Below are positions 24,004 to 32,410 of a stretch of 52,419 bases of DNA, one piece after another; the stretch's first letter is position 1; every line of letters starts with the position of its first letter. This stretch comes from Singulisphaera sp. GP187 (GTDB lineage: Bacteria; Planctomycetota; Planctomycetia; Gemmatales; Gemmataceae): the NCBI GenBank assembly GCA_945905925.1, contig CAMDQN010000032.1, positions 1 through 52,419 of the forward strand, read 5' to 3'. Under the pieces are notes generated by a model. That model worked only from the letters and a program-made list of their open reading frames with translations. It was not told the DNA's origin and did no database searches. The position numbers and the translations under genes were made by a program.

Positions 24004-25944
24004 TCAGTGGTTCAGCATGAATTCGCTGCTGTTGAGCAGCACCCACACGACGCGACAGTACGCGTCACGCGGGGATTTCTGTTTCTCAACGAACGTCACG
24101 AACTTCTGTCGCTCGTCGGCCGTGGGTTTACGTGACAGCACCGCGAGGAAGAGTTGCTCGACCGCGTCGGTCGGCGCCTTCGCGGACGCGAGTACGCGGT
24201 CCACGACCTTCCCGCTCGTGTTGTAGTAGCTCTCGTTCATCAGCTTCAGCGCGTGGGGCACGCCGAGCTTTAACTCGGTGGGCTCGTCGGCCTCGCCCGG
24301 CCCGCGGAACGCCGCGACGAACACCGCGCGCGGGGTGGGCGGCGGTGGCGCCTTCGGGTTCGGCTTCTTCTTCGGGTCGGGTGGCGGCGCGATCTCCGAC
24401 AGTTCCAGCGCGACGCACAGCGCGTCGTAGACCTGCTCCGGCGTCAGCACCTTCGGCGCCATGCGGGCGAAGAGGGTTTCCGCTTCCGCCTTCTCGTTGC
24501 CCGGCGCGACGCGGCTCGTCCGCTGATACGCTTCGGACAGGCAGACGCAACGGATCAGGTGCTTCACATCAAAGTTCGACGCGACGAACTCGTCCGCGAG
24601 CGCGTCGAGCAGCGCCGGGTGCGACGGCGTGTTGTGGTCGCCGAAGTCGTTCAGCGGGTTGACGAACCCGCGGCCGAAGAAGTGTGCCCAGAACCGGTTC
24701 GCGGTCGCGCGGGCGAACATCCGGTTGTCCTTGGCGGTCAGCCACTCCGCGAACGGCGGGCGGTGGCTTTTGGTCGGGTCCGCGACCAGCTTCGCCCCGT
24801 CGAGCAACCCCGCGGGCACCTTCTTGCCGCCGTTGCGGGCCTCGCCGTCGTTGGGGATGTTGATCGCGATTTCCTTCAGCGGCGCGGGCGGCTTCTTGCC
24901 CGGCTTCGGCTCCTCGATGTGCCGCTCCTTCACACCGGGCGTGTTCTTGTTTTCGACCGTCTCCATCCGCGCCGACTGACCGAAGAACGCGGCGACGCTC
25001 CAGAAGTCGGTTTGCTTCCACGCGCTGAACGGGTGGTCGTGGCACTCCGCACACTGGAGTTGCACGCCGAGGTACACCTGCCCGATGTTGCCCGCGAGGA
25101 TCTTCGGGGCGAACTGCGAGTTCATGTCGCCGTTGTAATAGAAGAACAGCCCCTGCGGCGCGTCGCTGAGCGGGCCGGTGGCGGTGAGGATGTCGCGGGT
25201 GATCGCGTCCCACCCGCGGCCCTCGTTGAGCGCCTTCGCGAACCACTCCTTGAACGGCTCCGGCGGCTTCGGTGTCTGGTTGACGGTGGTGAGGTAGAAC
25301 ACGTTCACCCACCGCTCGCCGAAGTGCCGCCCGTAGTCTTCCGAGGCGAGCAGTTCGTCGATGAGCTTCTCACGCTTGTTGGTACTCGTGTCGGCGAGGA
25401 ACGCGGCGGCCTTGTCCGTGGTCGGCGGCTTGCCCGCGATGTCGAGGGACGCACGGCGCAGGAACTCCGCGTCGTCCGCCTTCGGCGAGGCAGGCACTTT
25501 CGCGGCGGAAAGTTTGGCGTCAATCTCGCGGTCGATGAACTTCGCAACCTCGGAGGGCTTCTTCGCGGGCCGCGTGGCGACCGTTTCCGCCTTCTTCTCG
25601 GTGCCCTTCGCCCCGGCGGCGATCCAGTCGCGAATCAGCTTCTTGTTCGCGTCCGAAACCTTGTTGTCGGTCTTCGGCATCTCGTCCTTCGCGAGCTTCT
25701 TCCACAGCAGGCTCTCGTCCGGCTTACCGGGTACGACGACGGCTCCCGACTGCCCGCCCTTGAGGGCGGCCGGCAGGGTGCGGAGGTCGAGGCCGTTCTT
25801 CTGGTGAACGCCGCCGTGGCACTGGAGGCAATGCGCGTTCAAGACCGGCAGCACATCGCCCTCGAAGGTCGGCGTCTTCGGTTCGGCCGACGCGACCGCC
25901 GGCACGAGGGTCAGAATCAGGACGGCGAAGAGGCGACCGGGCAT
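24004..25944 (-). CDS. Secreted DUF1549/DUF1553 planctomycete-cytochrome protein
   Basis: 646 residues from ATG at 25944, where a signal peptide begins (MPGRLFAVLILTLVPAVASA); the open frame runs further upstream without protein character. CLQCHGGVHQKNGLDLR near residue 34 is the N-terminal haem motif (PSCyt1), and DEMPKTDNKVSDANKKLI follows. DUF1549 covers about 155-370 with FLRRASLDIAGKPPT and LQCAECHDHPFSAWKQ. DUF1553 covers about 430-625 with NRFWAHFFGRG and NDFGDHNTPSHPALLD. It is the first gene downstream of promoter element B on the minus strand. Confidence 0.9.
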   Translation of the reverse strand: MPGRLFAVLILTLVPAVASAEPKTPTFEGDVLPVLNAHCLQCHGGVHQKNGLDLRTLPAALKGGQSGAVVVPGKPDESLLWKKLAKDEMPKTDNKVSDANKKLIRDWIAAGAKGTEKKAETVATRPAKKPSEVAKFIDREIDAKLSAAKVPASPKADDAEFLRRASLDIAGKPPTTDKAAAFLADTSTNKREKLIDELLASEDYGRHFGERWVNVFYLTTVNQTPKPPEPFKEWFAKALNEGRGWDAITRDILTATGPLSDAPQGLFFYYNGDMNSQFAPKILAGNIGQVYLGVQLQCAECHDHPFSAWKQTDFWSVAAFFGQSARMETVENKNTPGVKERHIEEPKPGKKPPAPLKEIAINIPNDGEARNGGKKVPAGLLDGAKLVADPTKSHRPPFAEWLTAKDNRMFARATANRFWAHFFGRGFVNPLNDFGDHNTPSHPALLDALADEFVASNFDVKHLIRCVCLSEAYQRTSRVAPGNEKAEAETLFARMAPKVLTPEQVYDALCVALELSEIAPPPDPKKKPNPKAPPPPTPRAVFVAAFRGPGEADEPTELKLGVPHALKLMNESYYNTSGKVVDRVLASAKAPTDAVEQLFLAVLSRKPTADERQKFVTFVEKQKSPRDAYCRVVWVLLNSSEFMLNH

Positions 25945-25976
25945 GGAGGGTGCTCCGCAGGCTGGGGTCACATGCT

Positions 25977-26056
25977 GAACCCCGCAAGCCTTCTCACGCA
26001 GACGCGCAAGTCGGCACATCCGCGGAACTGTCTGCGCCCTCTTCCGGGCGGGGTTC
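25977..26056. promoter_or_regulatory. Face-to-face promoter element B
   Basis: GAACCCC at 25977-25983, 16 bases, AGAC at 26000-26003, 26 bases, GTCT at 26030-26033, 16 bases, GGGGTTC at 26050-26056. All four boxes are perfect matches to the element at 17.2 kb; the centre is longer. It lies between the DUF1549 gene (start 25944) and the DUF1501 gene (start 26133). Confidence 0.7.
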
Positions 26057-26132
26057 CGATTTGAGTGATGTTGCTTGCCCAAAATCCGGCTGGTACGCTC
26101 GTCGCCCCACCAGTTCCCGCCTCAAGAGCCTC

Positions 26133-27449
26133 ATGATGCCCCGGACAGATTCAAACTCCGGTGTTTGCCGCCGGGAGGAACATGAGTTGTCTCGCCGGCT
26201 GTTCCTTCAAGGAGCGGTTGCGGGCGGTGCCGCGCTCGGCGGCTTCGGCCGGCTGTTCGCCGCCGACAACGCCGACAAGGTCGCGCGCCAGGCGAAGCAC
26301 GTCATTCTCGTGTTCATGTCCGGCGGGCCGAGTCAGTTCGAGACGTGGGACCCGAAAACCGGTCGCCCGACCGGCGGGCCGCACATGAACGCGCAGACCA
26401 CCGTTCCTGGCGTGCGGTTCGATGAGTACATGCCGAACCTCGCGCGGCTCGCGAACACGATGGCGGTGGTCCGCTCGATGACGAGCGACCTCGGCGATCA
26501 CATGGAGGCCCACTACCTCGCGCAGACCGGCCACAAGCCGACGAATGTGGTCGCCACCGCGCCGCACTGGTTGAGCGTGTGCGCCCGGCAGAAGCCCACC
26601 GGTAGCGACCTCCCGTCGTACGTCGTTCTCGGTGCGGAAGGCGGCGGCAACATGGCCGTGCCGGGACCGGGATTCCTCGGCGCCGGTTACCAGGGGCTGT
26701 ACTGCCCCGGTAAGGGGAAAGGGCCGGAAGACCTGCCCGCCAGCGAGAAAGACCTCGACGCGTTCCGCCGGCGCGACGCGCTCCGCAAGGCGATGAGCGG
26801 TCGGTTCGGAGACGGGCGAACCACGACCGGCACCGACAGCCACGACGCCGCGTTCGGCGCGGTGGACCGGCTCCTCCGGAACCGCGCACTCTTCGACATC
26901 TCGAAAGAACCGCCGAAGCGCGTCGAGCAGTACGGCCCGTCCGCGCTGGGGAAGGACTGCCTGCTCGCGGCGCGGCTGGTGGAACAGGGTGTGCCGTTCG
27001 TGCGCGTGCAGCACCAGAACGGACTGGCTTGGGACAAGCACCGCCGCGCGTTCGACAGCCAGCGACACATCACCCGCGAGTTCGACATCGCAACTGGCGC
27101 TCTCATCGACGACTTGAGGGATCGGGGCCTGTGGGACAAGACGCTCGTGGTGCTGATGGGCGAGTTCGGCCGCACGCCGGAAATCCTGGGTCAAGGGCCG
27201 CCGGGACGCAACCACTGGACCAAGAGCTGGTCGCTCTCCTTCGGCGGCTGCGGCGTGAAGCCGGGCGTCGTCGGCAGCACCAACGAAGACGGCACCGCGG
27301 TGAAGGAGCGCCCGGTGACCATCCCGGACCTGTTCGCGACGTTCTACACACTGCTCGGCATCGACCCGCGCACGGAACTCGAACACGAGGGCCGCCCCGT
27401 GCCGCTGACCGAAAACAGCAAGGGCACCCCGGTCAAGGAGGTGCTGTAA
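26133..27449 (+). CDS. Tat-type exported DUF1501 protein
   Basis: 438 residues from the first ATG of an ATGATG pair at 26133. The signal is unusual: about 20 polar residues precede LSRRLFLQGAVAGGAALGGF, so the twin arginine lies near residues 22-23. Blocks: FMSGGPSQFETWDPK near residue 58, RVQHQNGLAWDKHRR, GEFGRTPEILGQ and GRNHWTKSW, ending in EGRPVPL as in the protein at 22679. A strong ribosome-binding site for the WD40 gene lies in its last codons and the next gene starts two bases after its stop. Confidence 0.9.
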   Translation: MMPRTDSNSGVCRREEHELSRRLFLQGAVAGGAALGGFGRLFAADNADKVARQAKHVILVFMSGGPSQFETWDPKTGRPTGGPHMNAQTTVPGVRFDEYMPNLARLANTMAVVRSMTSDLGDHMEAHYLAQTGHKPTNVVATAPHWLSVCARQKPTGSDLPSYVVLGAEGGGNMAVPGPGFLGAGYQGLYCPGKGKGPEDLPASEKDLDAFRRRDALRKAMSGRFGDGRTTTGTDSHDAAFGAVDRLLRNRALFDISKEPPKRVEQYGPSALGKDCLLAARLVEQGVPFVRVQHQNGLAWDKHRRAFDSQRHITREFDIATGALIDDLRDRGLWDKTLVVLMGEFGRTPEILGQGPPGRNHWTKSWSLSFGGCGVKPGVVGSTNEDGTAVKERPVTIPDLFATFYTLLGIDPRTELEHEGRPVPLTENSKGTPVKEVL

Positions 27450-27450
27450 C

Positions 27451-28476
27451 ATGCCGCCGACCAAACTCACCAAACTGAAGACGTTCCACGTCGATGACGG
27501 CGCGAAGCGCGGGCCGCTGACGATGTCGCAGGTCCGCTTCCACCCGACCGAGCGGTTCCTCTTCGCCGCGTGCGCGGACCGCCGCATCGCCGTCTGGACC
27601 CTCGACGACAAGGAAACGACGGTCAAGAACCTCACGGGCGTGCCGGGCCAACTCGCGTGCCCGCACGAAGCCGGTTGGGCGCGGTGCCTCGACGTGTCTT
27701 CCGATGGCAAGTGGATCGCGACCGGCGGCTCGGACCGCAAACTGAAACTCTGGGCGTGGGCCGACGGGAAGCCCGCGCTGAAGCCGACGCACGAGGTCGA
27801 GGCGCACGCGGGGTGGATCGAGGCGGTCGCGTTCTCGCCGGACGGCACCCGACTCGTGACCGGCGGCGCGGACTTCGCGGTAAAGGTGTGGAACGCCGAC
27901 CTATCGCCGCTGAAGACGCTCGCCGGTCATACGAACTTCGTCCGCGACGCCGCGTGGACGCCGGACGGCTCCGCGTTCGTCACCGGAGCCGAAGACGGCA
28001 AGTTGCTGGTGTGGGACGCGAAGACGTTCGCCCTCCTCCGCACCATCGAGTACGGCGGCGCGAACGACCAGTACGGCCAGACCCCGGCTCTCAGCGGGGT
28101 TCACCGACTGCACGTCAGCCGCGACGGGAAGTGGCTCGCCGCGGCCGGCTCGAAGAGCCTGACCGTGTTTGAGTTGAGCAGCGGGAACGCGGTCGCTTCG
28201 ACGAACCTCGACGCACAGGTCTGCTTCGGCCCGAAGGACGATCTCCTCGCCGCCGGGTCGAACAACGCGAAAGTCATCGCCTACGACGCCACCAAGTTCC
28301 AACCCGGGAAGCCGGACAAGAACGGCAAAGCCGGCCCGACGCCCGCTCTCGCGGGGAATGAACTGGTGCAGATCAAGATCGGTGACTTCTCCCTCGGAAT
28401 GCGATTCTCCGCTGACGGCAAACTCCTCGGCCTCGGTCGCGCCGACGGCAAAGTCGAAATCTGGGAGGTGGCGTGA
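27451..28476 (+). CDS. WD40 beta-propeller protein, no signal peptide
   Basis: 341 residues with GGAGGTG seven bases before the ATG, inside the end of the preceding gene. WD40 units are clear: FHPTERFLFAACADRRIAVW, SSDGKWIATGGSDRKLKLW, FSPDGTRLVTGGADFAVKVW, WTPDGSAFVTGAEDGKLLVW, then two weaker ones and a last one ending GRADGKVEIW. There is no export signal, so it should be cytoplasmic even though its neighbours are exported. This differs from the lipoprotein-like WD40 protein at 37875. Its stop overlaps the start of the DUF1549 gene. Role inferred as a protein-binding scaffold. Confidence 0.88.
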   Translation: MPPTKLTKLKTFHVDDGAKRGPLTMSQVRFHPTERFLFAACADRRIAVWTLDDKETTVKNLTGVPGQLACPHEAGWARCLDVSSDGKWIATGGSDRKLKLWAWADGKPALKPTHEVEAHAGWIEAVAFSPDGTRLVTGGADFAVKVWNADLSPLKTLAGHTNFVRDAAWTPDGSAFVTGAEDGKLLVWDAKTFALLRTIEYGGANDQYGQTPALSGVHRLHVSRDGKWLAAAGSKSLTVFELSSGNAVASTNLDAQVCFGPKDDLLAAGSNNAKVIAYDATKFQPGKPDKNGKAGPTPALAGNELVQIKIGDFSLGMRFSADGKLLGLGRADGKVEIWEVA

Positions 28477-30065
28477 TGCGGTACGCGATTCTCACACTGG
28501 GCGCGATCGCGTTGACACACGCTCCCGTTCTTGCCGGCGACGAACGCGACCTCAGCCGCAAGATCGATTCGCACATTGCAGCGGCGCACAAGAAGAACGG
28601 CCTCGCCCCCGCCCCCCGCGCAGAGCAACACGAACTGTTGCGCCGCACCTACCTCGATGTACTCGGCCGCATCCCGACGCCGGAGGAAGCCGCCGCGTAC
28701 CTGAAGGACACCGACCCCGACAAGCACCGCAAGCTCATCGACGCGTTGCTCACCCACCCCGAAATGCCGGTCTACTGGCGCGGGGTCTTCAACCACTGGC
28801 TCAACGGCGCGCTGGAAGAGAAGCGCGCTGGGGCCGACGAGTTCCTCGCGTTCCTGGAGAAGCGGCTCGCGGACAACGCCGGCTGGGACAAGATCGCGCG
28901 CGAGTTGCTCGACCCCAACGAGAAGGACGCCACCGGCGCGGGCGCCGCGTACTTCCTCGCGAGCCGGCTCGCGGGCGGCGACCGCATGGAGCAACTCGAC
29001 TCCATGACGGTGGCCGTGTCGAGCGTGTTCTTTGGGGTGCAGATGCAGTGCGCGAAGTGTCACAACCACCCGTCCGTGGACGCCTGGAAGCAGGAGAACT
29101 ACTACGGCCTTGCTTCCTTCCTCGGGCGCACCTACTCCGCGAAGGGGACCGGCAGCGTCCCCGCGCTCGTCGAGAAGGGCGACGGCGTGGTGAAGTTCAC
29201 CGGGCGCGGCAAGCCCGAGCAGACCGCACGGCTGTTGTTCCTCGACGGCAAGGTCAGCGACGCGAAGGGCGACCGCCGCAAGGCGCTGATCGAAACCGGG
29301 GTGAACGCGACTTCGCCCTATTTCAAGCGGGCGATGGCGAACCGGATGTGGAAGCAGTTGGTGGGCGTCGGGCTGGTCGAGCCGGTCGATCAGATTCACG
29401 ACGGGAACCCCGCGTCGCACCCGGAACTTCTGAACGACCTCGCCGACGATTTCGCCCGGAACAGCTTCGACCTGCGCCGGCTGATGGCGGGGATTCTGCA
29501 CAGCGACGCGTACCTGCGGTCGAGCAAGTGGACCGGGCCGGGCGCCCGACCGGAGCCGAAGCGGTACGCGGTCGCGGCGCTCAAGCCGCTGTCGCCGCCG
29601 CAACTCGCGATCGCGCTCGCCCAGGCCACCGGCTACACGGAAACGCTGCGCGCGAAGTACGAGCGCGAGAAGGCCCGGCTGAAGCTGGACGCGATCACGT
29701 TCGGGGCCGTGCGGAAGCAGTTCGAGCGCGAGCGCGAATACGGCACGCTCGTCGCCCGCTTCAAGCAAGAGGGCGAGCCGTTTCAGGCGAACGCGTCGCA
29801 CGCGCTGTTCCTCAGTTACAACCCGATCGTGCAAACGATGCTCAAACCCGGCCCCGGCGAGCTCGTCGGACAACTCGCGAAGGCGAAAGACGGTGCCGAA
29901 GTTGCTCGCCTCGCGTACCTCGCGGTGCTGTCTCGGCCGCCGAGCACCGACGAGGTCGCGGACGTCGTGAAGTACCTCGCCACGCCCGGCGTCGCGCGCG
30001 AGGAACTGTGCCGGGACGTGATCTGGGCGTTGCTCGCGAGTACCGAGTTCCGGTTCAACCACTAA
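28473..30065 (+). CDS. Secreted DUF1549/DUF1553 protein lacking the N-terminal haem domain
   Basis: 530 residues. GTG at 28473 overlaps the WD40 stop (GTGA); ATG 28476 is the alternative. The signal peptide is MRYAILTLGAIALTHAPVLA. Unlike its relatives it enters DUF1549 directly (LLRRTYLDVLGRIPTPEEAA near residue 50) with no CxxCH before it. The only such motif is CAKCHNHPSVDAWK inside DUF1549 near residue 190. DUF1553 follows, with NRMWKQLVGVGL near 290 and HDGNPASHPELLNDL. It ends in TEFRFNH, typical for the family. It may borrow its electron-transfer domain from another protein. Convergent with the gene at 30078 after 12 bases. Confidence 0.9.
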   Translation: MMRYAILTLGAIALTHAPVLAGDERDLSRKIDSHIAAAHKKNGLAPAPRAEQHELLRRTYLDVLGRIPTPEEAAAYLKDTDPDKHRKLIDALLTHPEMPVYWRGVFNHWLNGALEEKRAGADEFLAFLEKRLADNAGWDKIARELLDPNEKDATGAGAAYFLASRLAGGDRMEQLDSMTVAVSSVFFGVQMQCAKCHNHPSVDAWKQENYYGLASFLGRTYSAKGTGSVPALVEKGDGVVKFTGRGKPEQTARLLFLDGKVSDAKGDRRKALIETGVNATSPYFKRAMANRMWKQLVGVGLVEPVDQIHDGNPASHPELLNDLADDFARNSFDLRRLMAGILHSDAYLRSSKWTGPGARPEPKRYAVAALKPLSPPQLAIALAQATGYTETLRAKYEREKARLKLDAITFGAVRKQFEREREYGTLVARFKQEGEPFQANASHALFLSYNPIVQTMLKPGPGELVGQLAKAKDGAEVARLAYLAVLSRPPSTDEVADVVKYLATPGVAREELCRDVIWALLASTEFRFNH

Positions 30066-30077
30066 CACGCGCCGCGG

Positions 30078-31277
30078 TCACTCGGCAACGACAATCGTGT
30101 GCGGGCGCGAGGTCCTGCGCGAGTCCGCGGCGCTCGTCGTCACGATCAGCGAGTGGATGCCGGGCTTGAGCGTCACCTCGAACGCCCACGGCGCTTCGGT
30201 CTTTTCGGCCAGCCGCTCGTGGGCGTCCCACAACTCGACCTTCTGCGGCTTCAACTGGTCGCCGAGTTTGACCTTCACCGTCACCGGCTTCCCGGCCGAG
30301 TGGAGGACGAACGGCTGGCCGTCGCCCAGCCCCGGCGGCTCGGTGATGGTCACGTCCTTGCCCGTCCCCGCGCCGACGAACGCCTGCCACACGGCCGCGA
30401 CCCGCTGCGATGGGAACCAGCACGCCGCGTCGCGGTCGCCCTTGTAGTCCTTCCACGCGGCGACGGTGGGGATCTTCCCGTCCTTGTCCCAAGTGGACGT
30501 GTCGCCGAGCCAGCCGTCTTCGAGCGCGATCTCCGCCAGCGGCGTGGGTTTGTCCGCGGGCGGTTGTTTGGGCAGCCGGCGGGTGATCGCGTCGTCGAAG
30601 AACACGAACGACAGGTTGTTGGCGAGGGCGAACTCGTGCTTGCGGTTCCACTGGACCGCGATTCCGAAACGAGCGCCGAGTTTTCGTTCCGCCGGGAGCT
30701 TGTCGAGCAGCAGTTTCATCTGGGAGCCGTCCTTCTCGCCGAAGACCGTCATCACCGGGATGCGGCGGGTAGGTTCGGAGGCCGGCCCGACCTCCAGGCA
30801 CACTGGGGCGCTGGCGATGGTGCGTTCGGGCATGAGTTCGGCGAGTTGCATGCTCATCCCGCCGCCGCGCGACATTCCCGTGAAGCACAGCGGCAGGTGC
30901 TCCAGTTCGGGGTGTTTGGTCTGCTTCGCGAGGTCGGTTAAGCCGGTCTTGAGGAGCGCGAACTCCTCCTTTTTCACCGCGTCGAAGTCCACTTGCACGT
31001 AGGCGAACTGCCAGTGCCGGCACGCGGCCTGCCAGTGCTTGCTCACGTCGTCGCCCTTCGAGAACGGGTTGCAGATCCCACCGCGAACGGTCTTCACGCC
31101 GTCGGGAATCCAGACACTGACGAACACCTTGTCTCGCGCTCCGCCGAGGACGGGGTCGCGAGTGCGGGCGGTCTTCAGCGTGTACTCGACGCGCGCGGTA
31201 ACGCCCTTCGGCGGTTCGGCCCCCGCGACCGCACCGCCGAAGCCGAGGAGAAGCAACGCAAAGAGGACGCGACTCAT
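30078..31277 (-). CDS. Secreted alpha/beta-hydrolase-fold protein
   Basis: 399 residues with a signal peptide (MSRVLFALLLLGFGGAVAGA). A nucleophile elbow is visible as LCFTGMSRGGGMSMQL (G-x-S-R-G-G) near residue 155. VMTVFGEKDGSQ near 195 offers the acidic residue and NRKHEFALANN near 235 a possible catalytic His. The C-terminal 100 residues look like an added beta domain (VEVTLKPGIHSLIV-type strands). The fold suggests an esterase or peptidase acting on exported substrates; the substrate is unknown. It is a single gene behind the minus-strand half of promoter element E. Confidence 0.75.
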   Translation of the reverse strand: MSRVLFALLLLGFGGAVAGAEPPKGVTARVEYTLKTARTRDPVLGGARDKVFVSVWIPDGVKTVRGGICNPFSKGDDVSKHWQAACRHWQFAYVQVDFDAVKKEEFALLKTGLTDLAKQTKHPELEHLPLCFTGMSRGGGMSMQLAELMPERTIASAPVCLEVGPASEPTRRIPVMTVFGEKDGSQMKLLLDKLPAERKLGARFGIAVQWNRKHEFALANNLSFVFFDDAITRRLPKQPPADKPTPLAEIALEDGWLGDTSTWDKDGKIPTVAAWKDYKGDRDAACWFPSQRVAAVWQAFVGAGTGKDVTITEPPGLGDGQPFVLHSAGKPVTVKVKLGDQLKPQKVELWDAHERLAEKTEAPWAFEVTLKPGIHSLIVTTSAADSRRTSRPHTIVVAE

Positions 31278-31318
31278 AACTCGATTCCCAGGTGTTCAGC
31301 GAGCGGGGCCACGTTCAG

Positions 31319-31388
31319 AATCCCGCGCACGGCGAGAACCAGACGCGCGGTATCGAAGGTGTCTGCGGCAGGCGACCTGTGGGGTTTA
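31319..31388. promoter_or_regulatory. Face-to-face promoter element E
   Basis: GAATCCC at 31319-31325 (one mismatch), 16 bases, AGAC at 31342-31345, 16 bases, GTCT at 31362-31365, 16 bases, GGGGTTT at 31382-31388 (one mismatch). The spacers are exact although both outer boxes have drifted by one base. It lies between the hydrolase gene (start 31277) and the SMP-30-like gene (start 31423). Confidence 0.6.
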
Positions 31389-31422
31389 GGAAGCGGGCAC
31401 TCCTCTCACTCTTCACACCGCC

Positions 31423-32379
31423 ATGCACACACGCCTTCTCGCGACGGTTTGTCTCCTCCCCGCCCTCGTCGTACCCGCGATTGGGGCCGACCCTGACACC
31501 GCGCCCGGCGGCGTGTACACCGCCGAGGAAGTCCCCGGCAGCCCGAAGCTGTCGGCCGCCGGGATGGTGTGGTGGAAGGACAAACTCGTCATCGCCGACC
31601 GCGGCGGGAAGCGGCTCGTTACCTTCACGGCGCCGGACAAGTTCGAGACGCTTCACGAGGTTCCGGTGCCAGTCGGCTTGGCCGTCGATCCGGATGGTAA
31701 CCTAATCCTGACCGAGAAGGATCCGGCGCGAATCGTCCGGATCAAGCCCGACGGAACCAGTACCGTTCTGGCCGACAAGGACGTGGGCACGCCGCACTTC
31801 GTCGCGGTCCACAAGTCCGGTCGCGTGTTCTGGTCCGGCTTCCCCGACGGCGGCACCCGCAGCGTCGTTCCCGGCGGCACGGTCTCCGTTTACACGCCGA
31901 AGATCGGCCACACCTACGGCGTCGGCCTCAGTCCGAAGCAGGACTGGTTGTACGTTGCGTCCAAACTGCCGGACGCGAAGAGCCGGGCGGTGTGGCGGTT
32001 CCCGCTGGACGCGGACGGCAAGCCGGGCGAGGGCGCGGTGTTCTTCAAGGTTCAAGATCTGAAGCCGGATCTGCCCAAGCTCCCCGTCGCGAAAGACGGC
32101 GTTGAGAATCTGCTCGGGTGGGTCGGCCGGCTTCAGGGGCTGACGGTGGACAAGCTCGGTTACATCTACATCGCGGGCGCCGAGTCGCACACGTCGGGCG
32201 AGGCGGTCGCGGTGATCTCGCCCGACGGGAAGAAGGTGGTGGCGATGATTCTGGGCGTCCCGCGAAACATCTCCGGACTGGCGTTCGGCGGGAAAGACGG
32301 GCGGACGTTGTTCATCACCGGAGCGGGCGAATACCGACTTCACCAAGTTCGGCTGCCGGTCGCGGGCGCCGGGCGGTGA
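31423..32379 (+). CDS. Secreted SMP-30/gluconolactonase-like propeller protein
   Basis: 318 residues with a signal peptide (MHTRLLATVCLLPALVVPAIG). Propeller strands recur as in SMP-30/gluconolactonase and NHL proteins: KLVIADRGGKRLVTF, GLAVDPDGNLILTEKD, HFVAVHKSGRVFWSG, YGVGLSPKQDWLYVAS, GLTVDKLGYIYIAG and LAFGGKDGRTLFITG. The metal ligands of true gluconolactonases cannot be assigned with certainty, so it may be a binding protein. It is a single gene behind the plus-strand half of promoter element E, convergent with the DUF1501 gene at 32411. Confidence 0.8.
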   Translation: MHTRLLATVCLLPALVVPAIGADPDTAPGGVYTAEEVPGSPKLSAAGMVWWKDKLVIADRGGKRLVTFTAPDKFETLHEVPVPVGLAVDPDGNLILTEKDPARIVRIKPDGTSTVLADKDVGTPHFVAVHKSGRVFWSGFPDGGTRSVVPGGTVSVYTPKIGHTYGVGLSPKQDWLYVASKLPDAKSRAVWRFPLDADGKPGEGAVFFKVQDLKPDLPKLPVAKDGVENLLGWVGRLQGLTVDKLGYIYIAGAESHTSGEAVAVISPDGKKVVAMILGVPRNISGLAFGGKDGRTLFITGAGEYRLHQVRLPVAGAGR

Positions 32380-32410
32380 GTGCAACCGCCCGGTCTGCGT
32401 GCTTGGGCGC

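Noticed and set aside
28079-28102. GGGGTTC preceded by AGACCCC-like sequence inside the WD40 gene, resembling half a promoter element
   Set aside because: GTCT is absent at the required 16-base distance and it lies within codons of a WD40 repeat.
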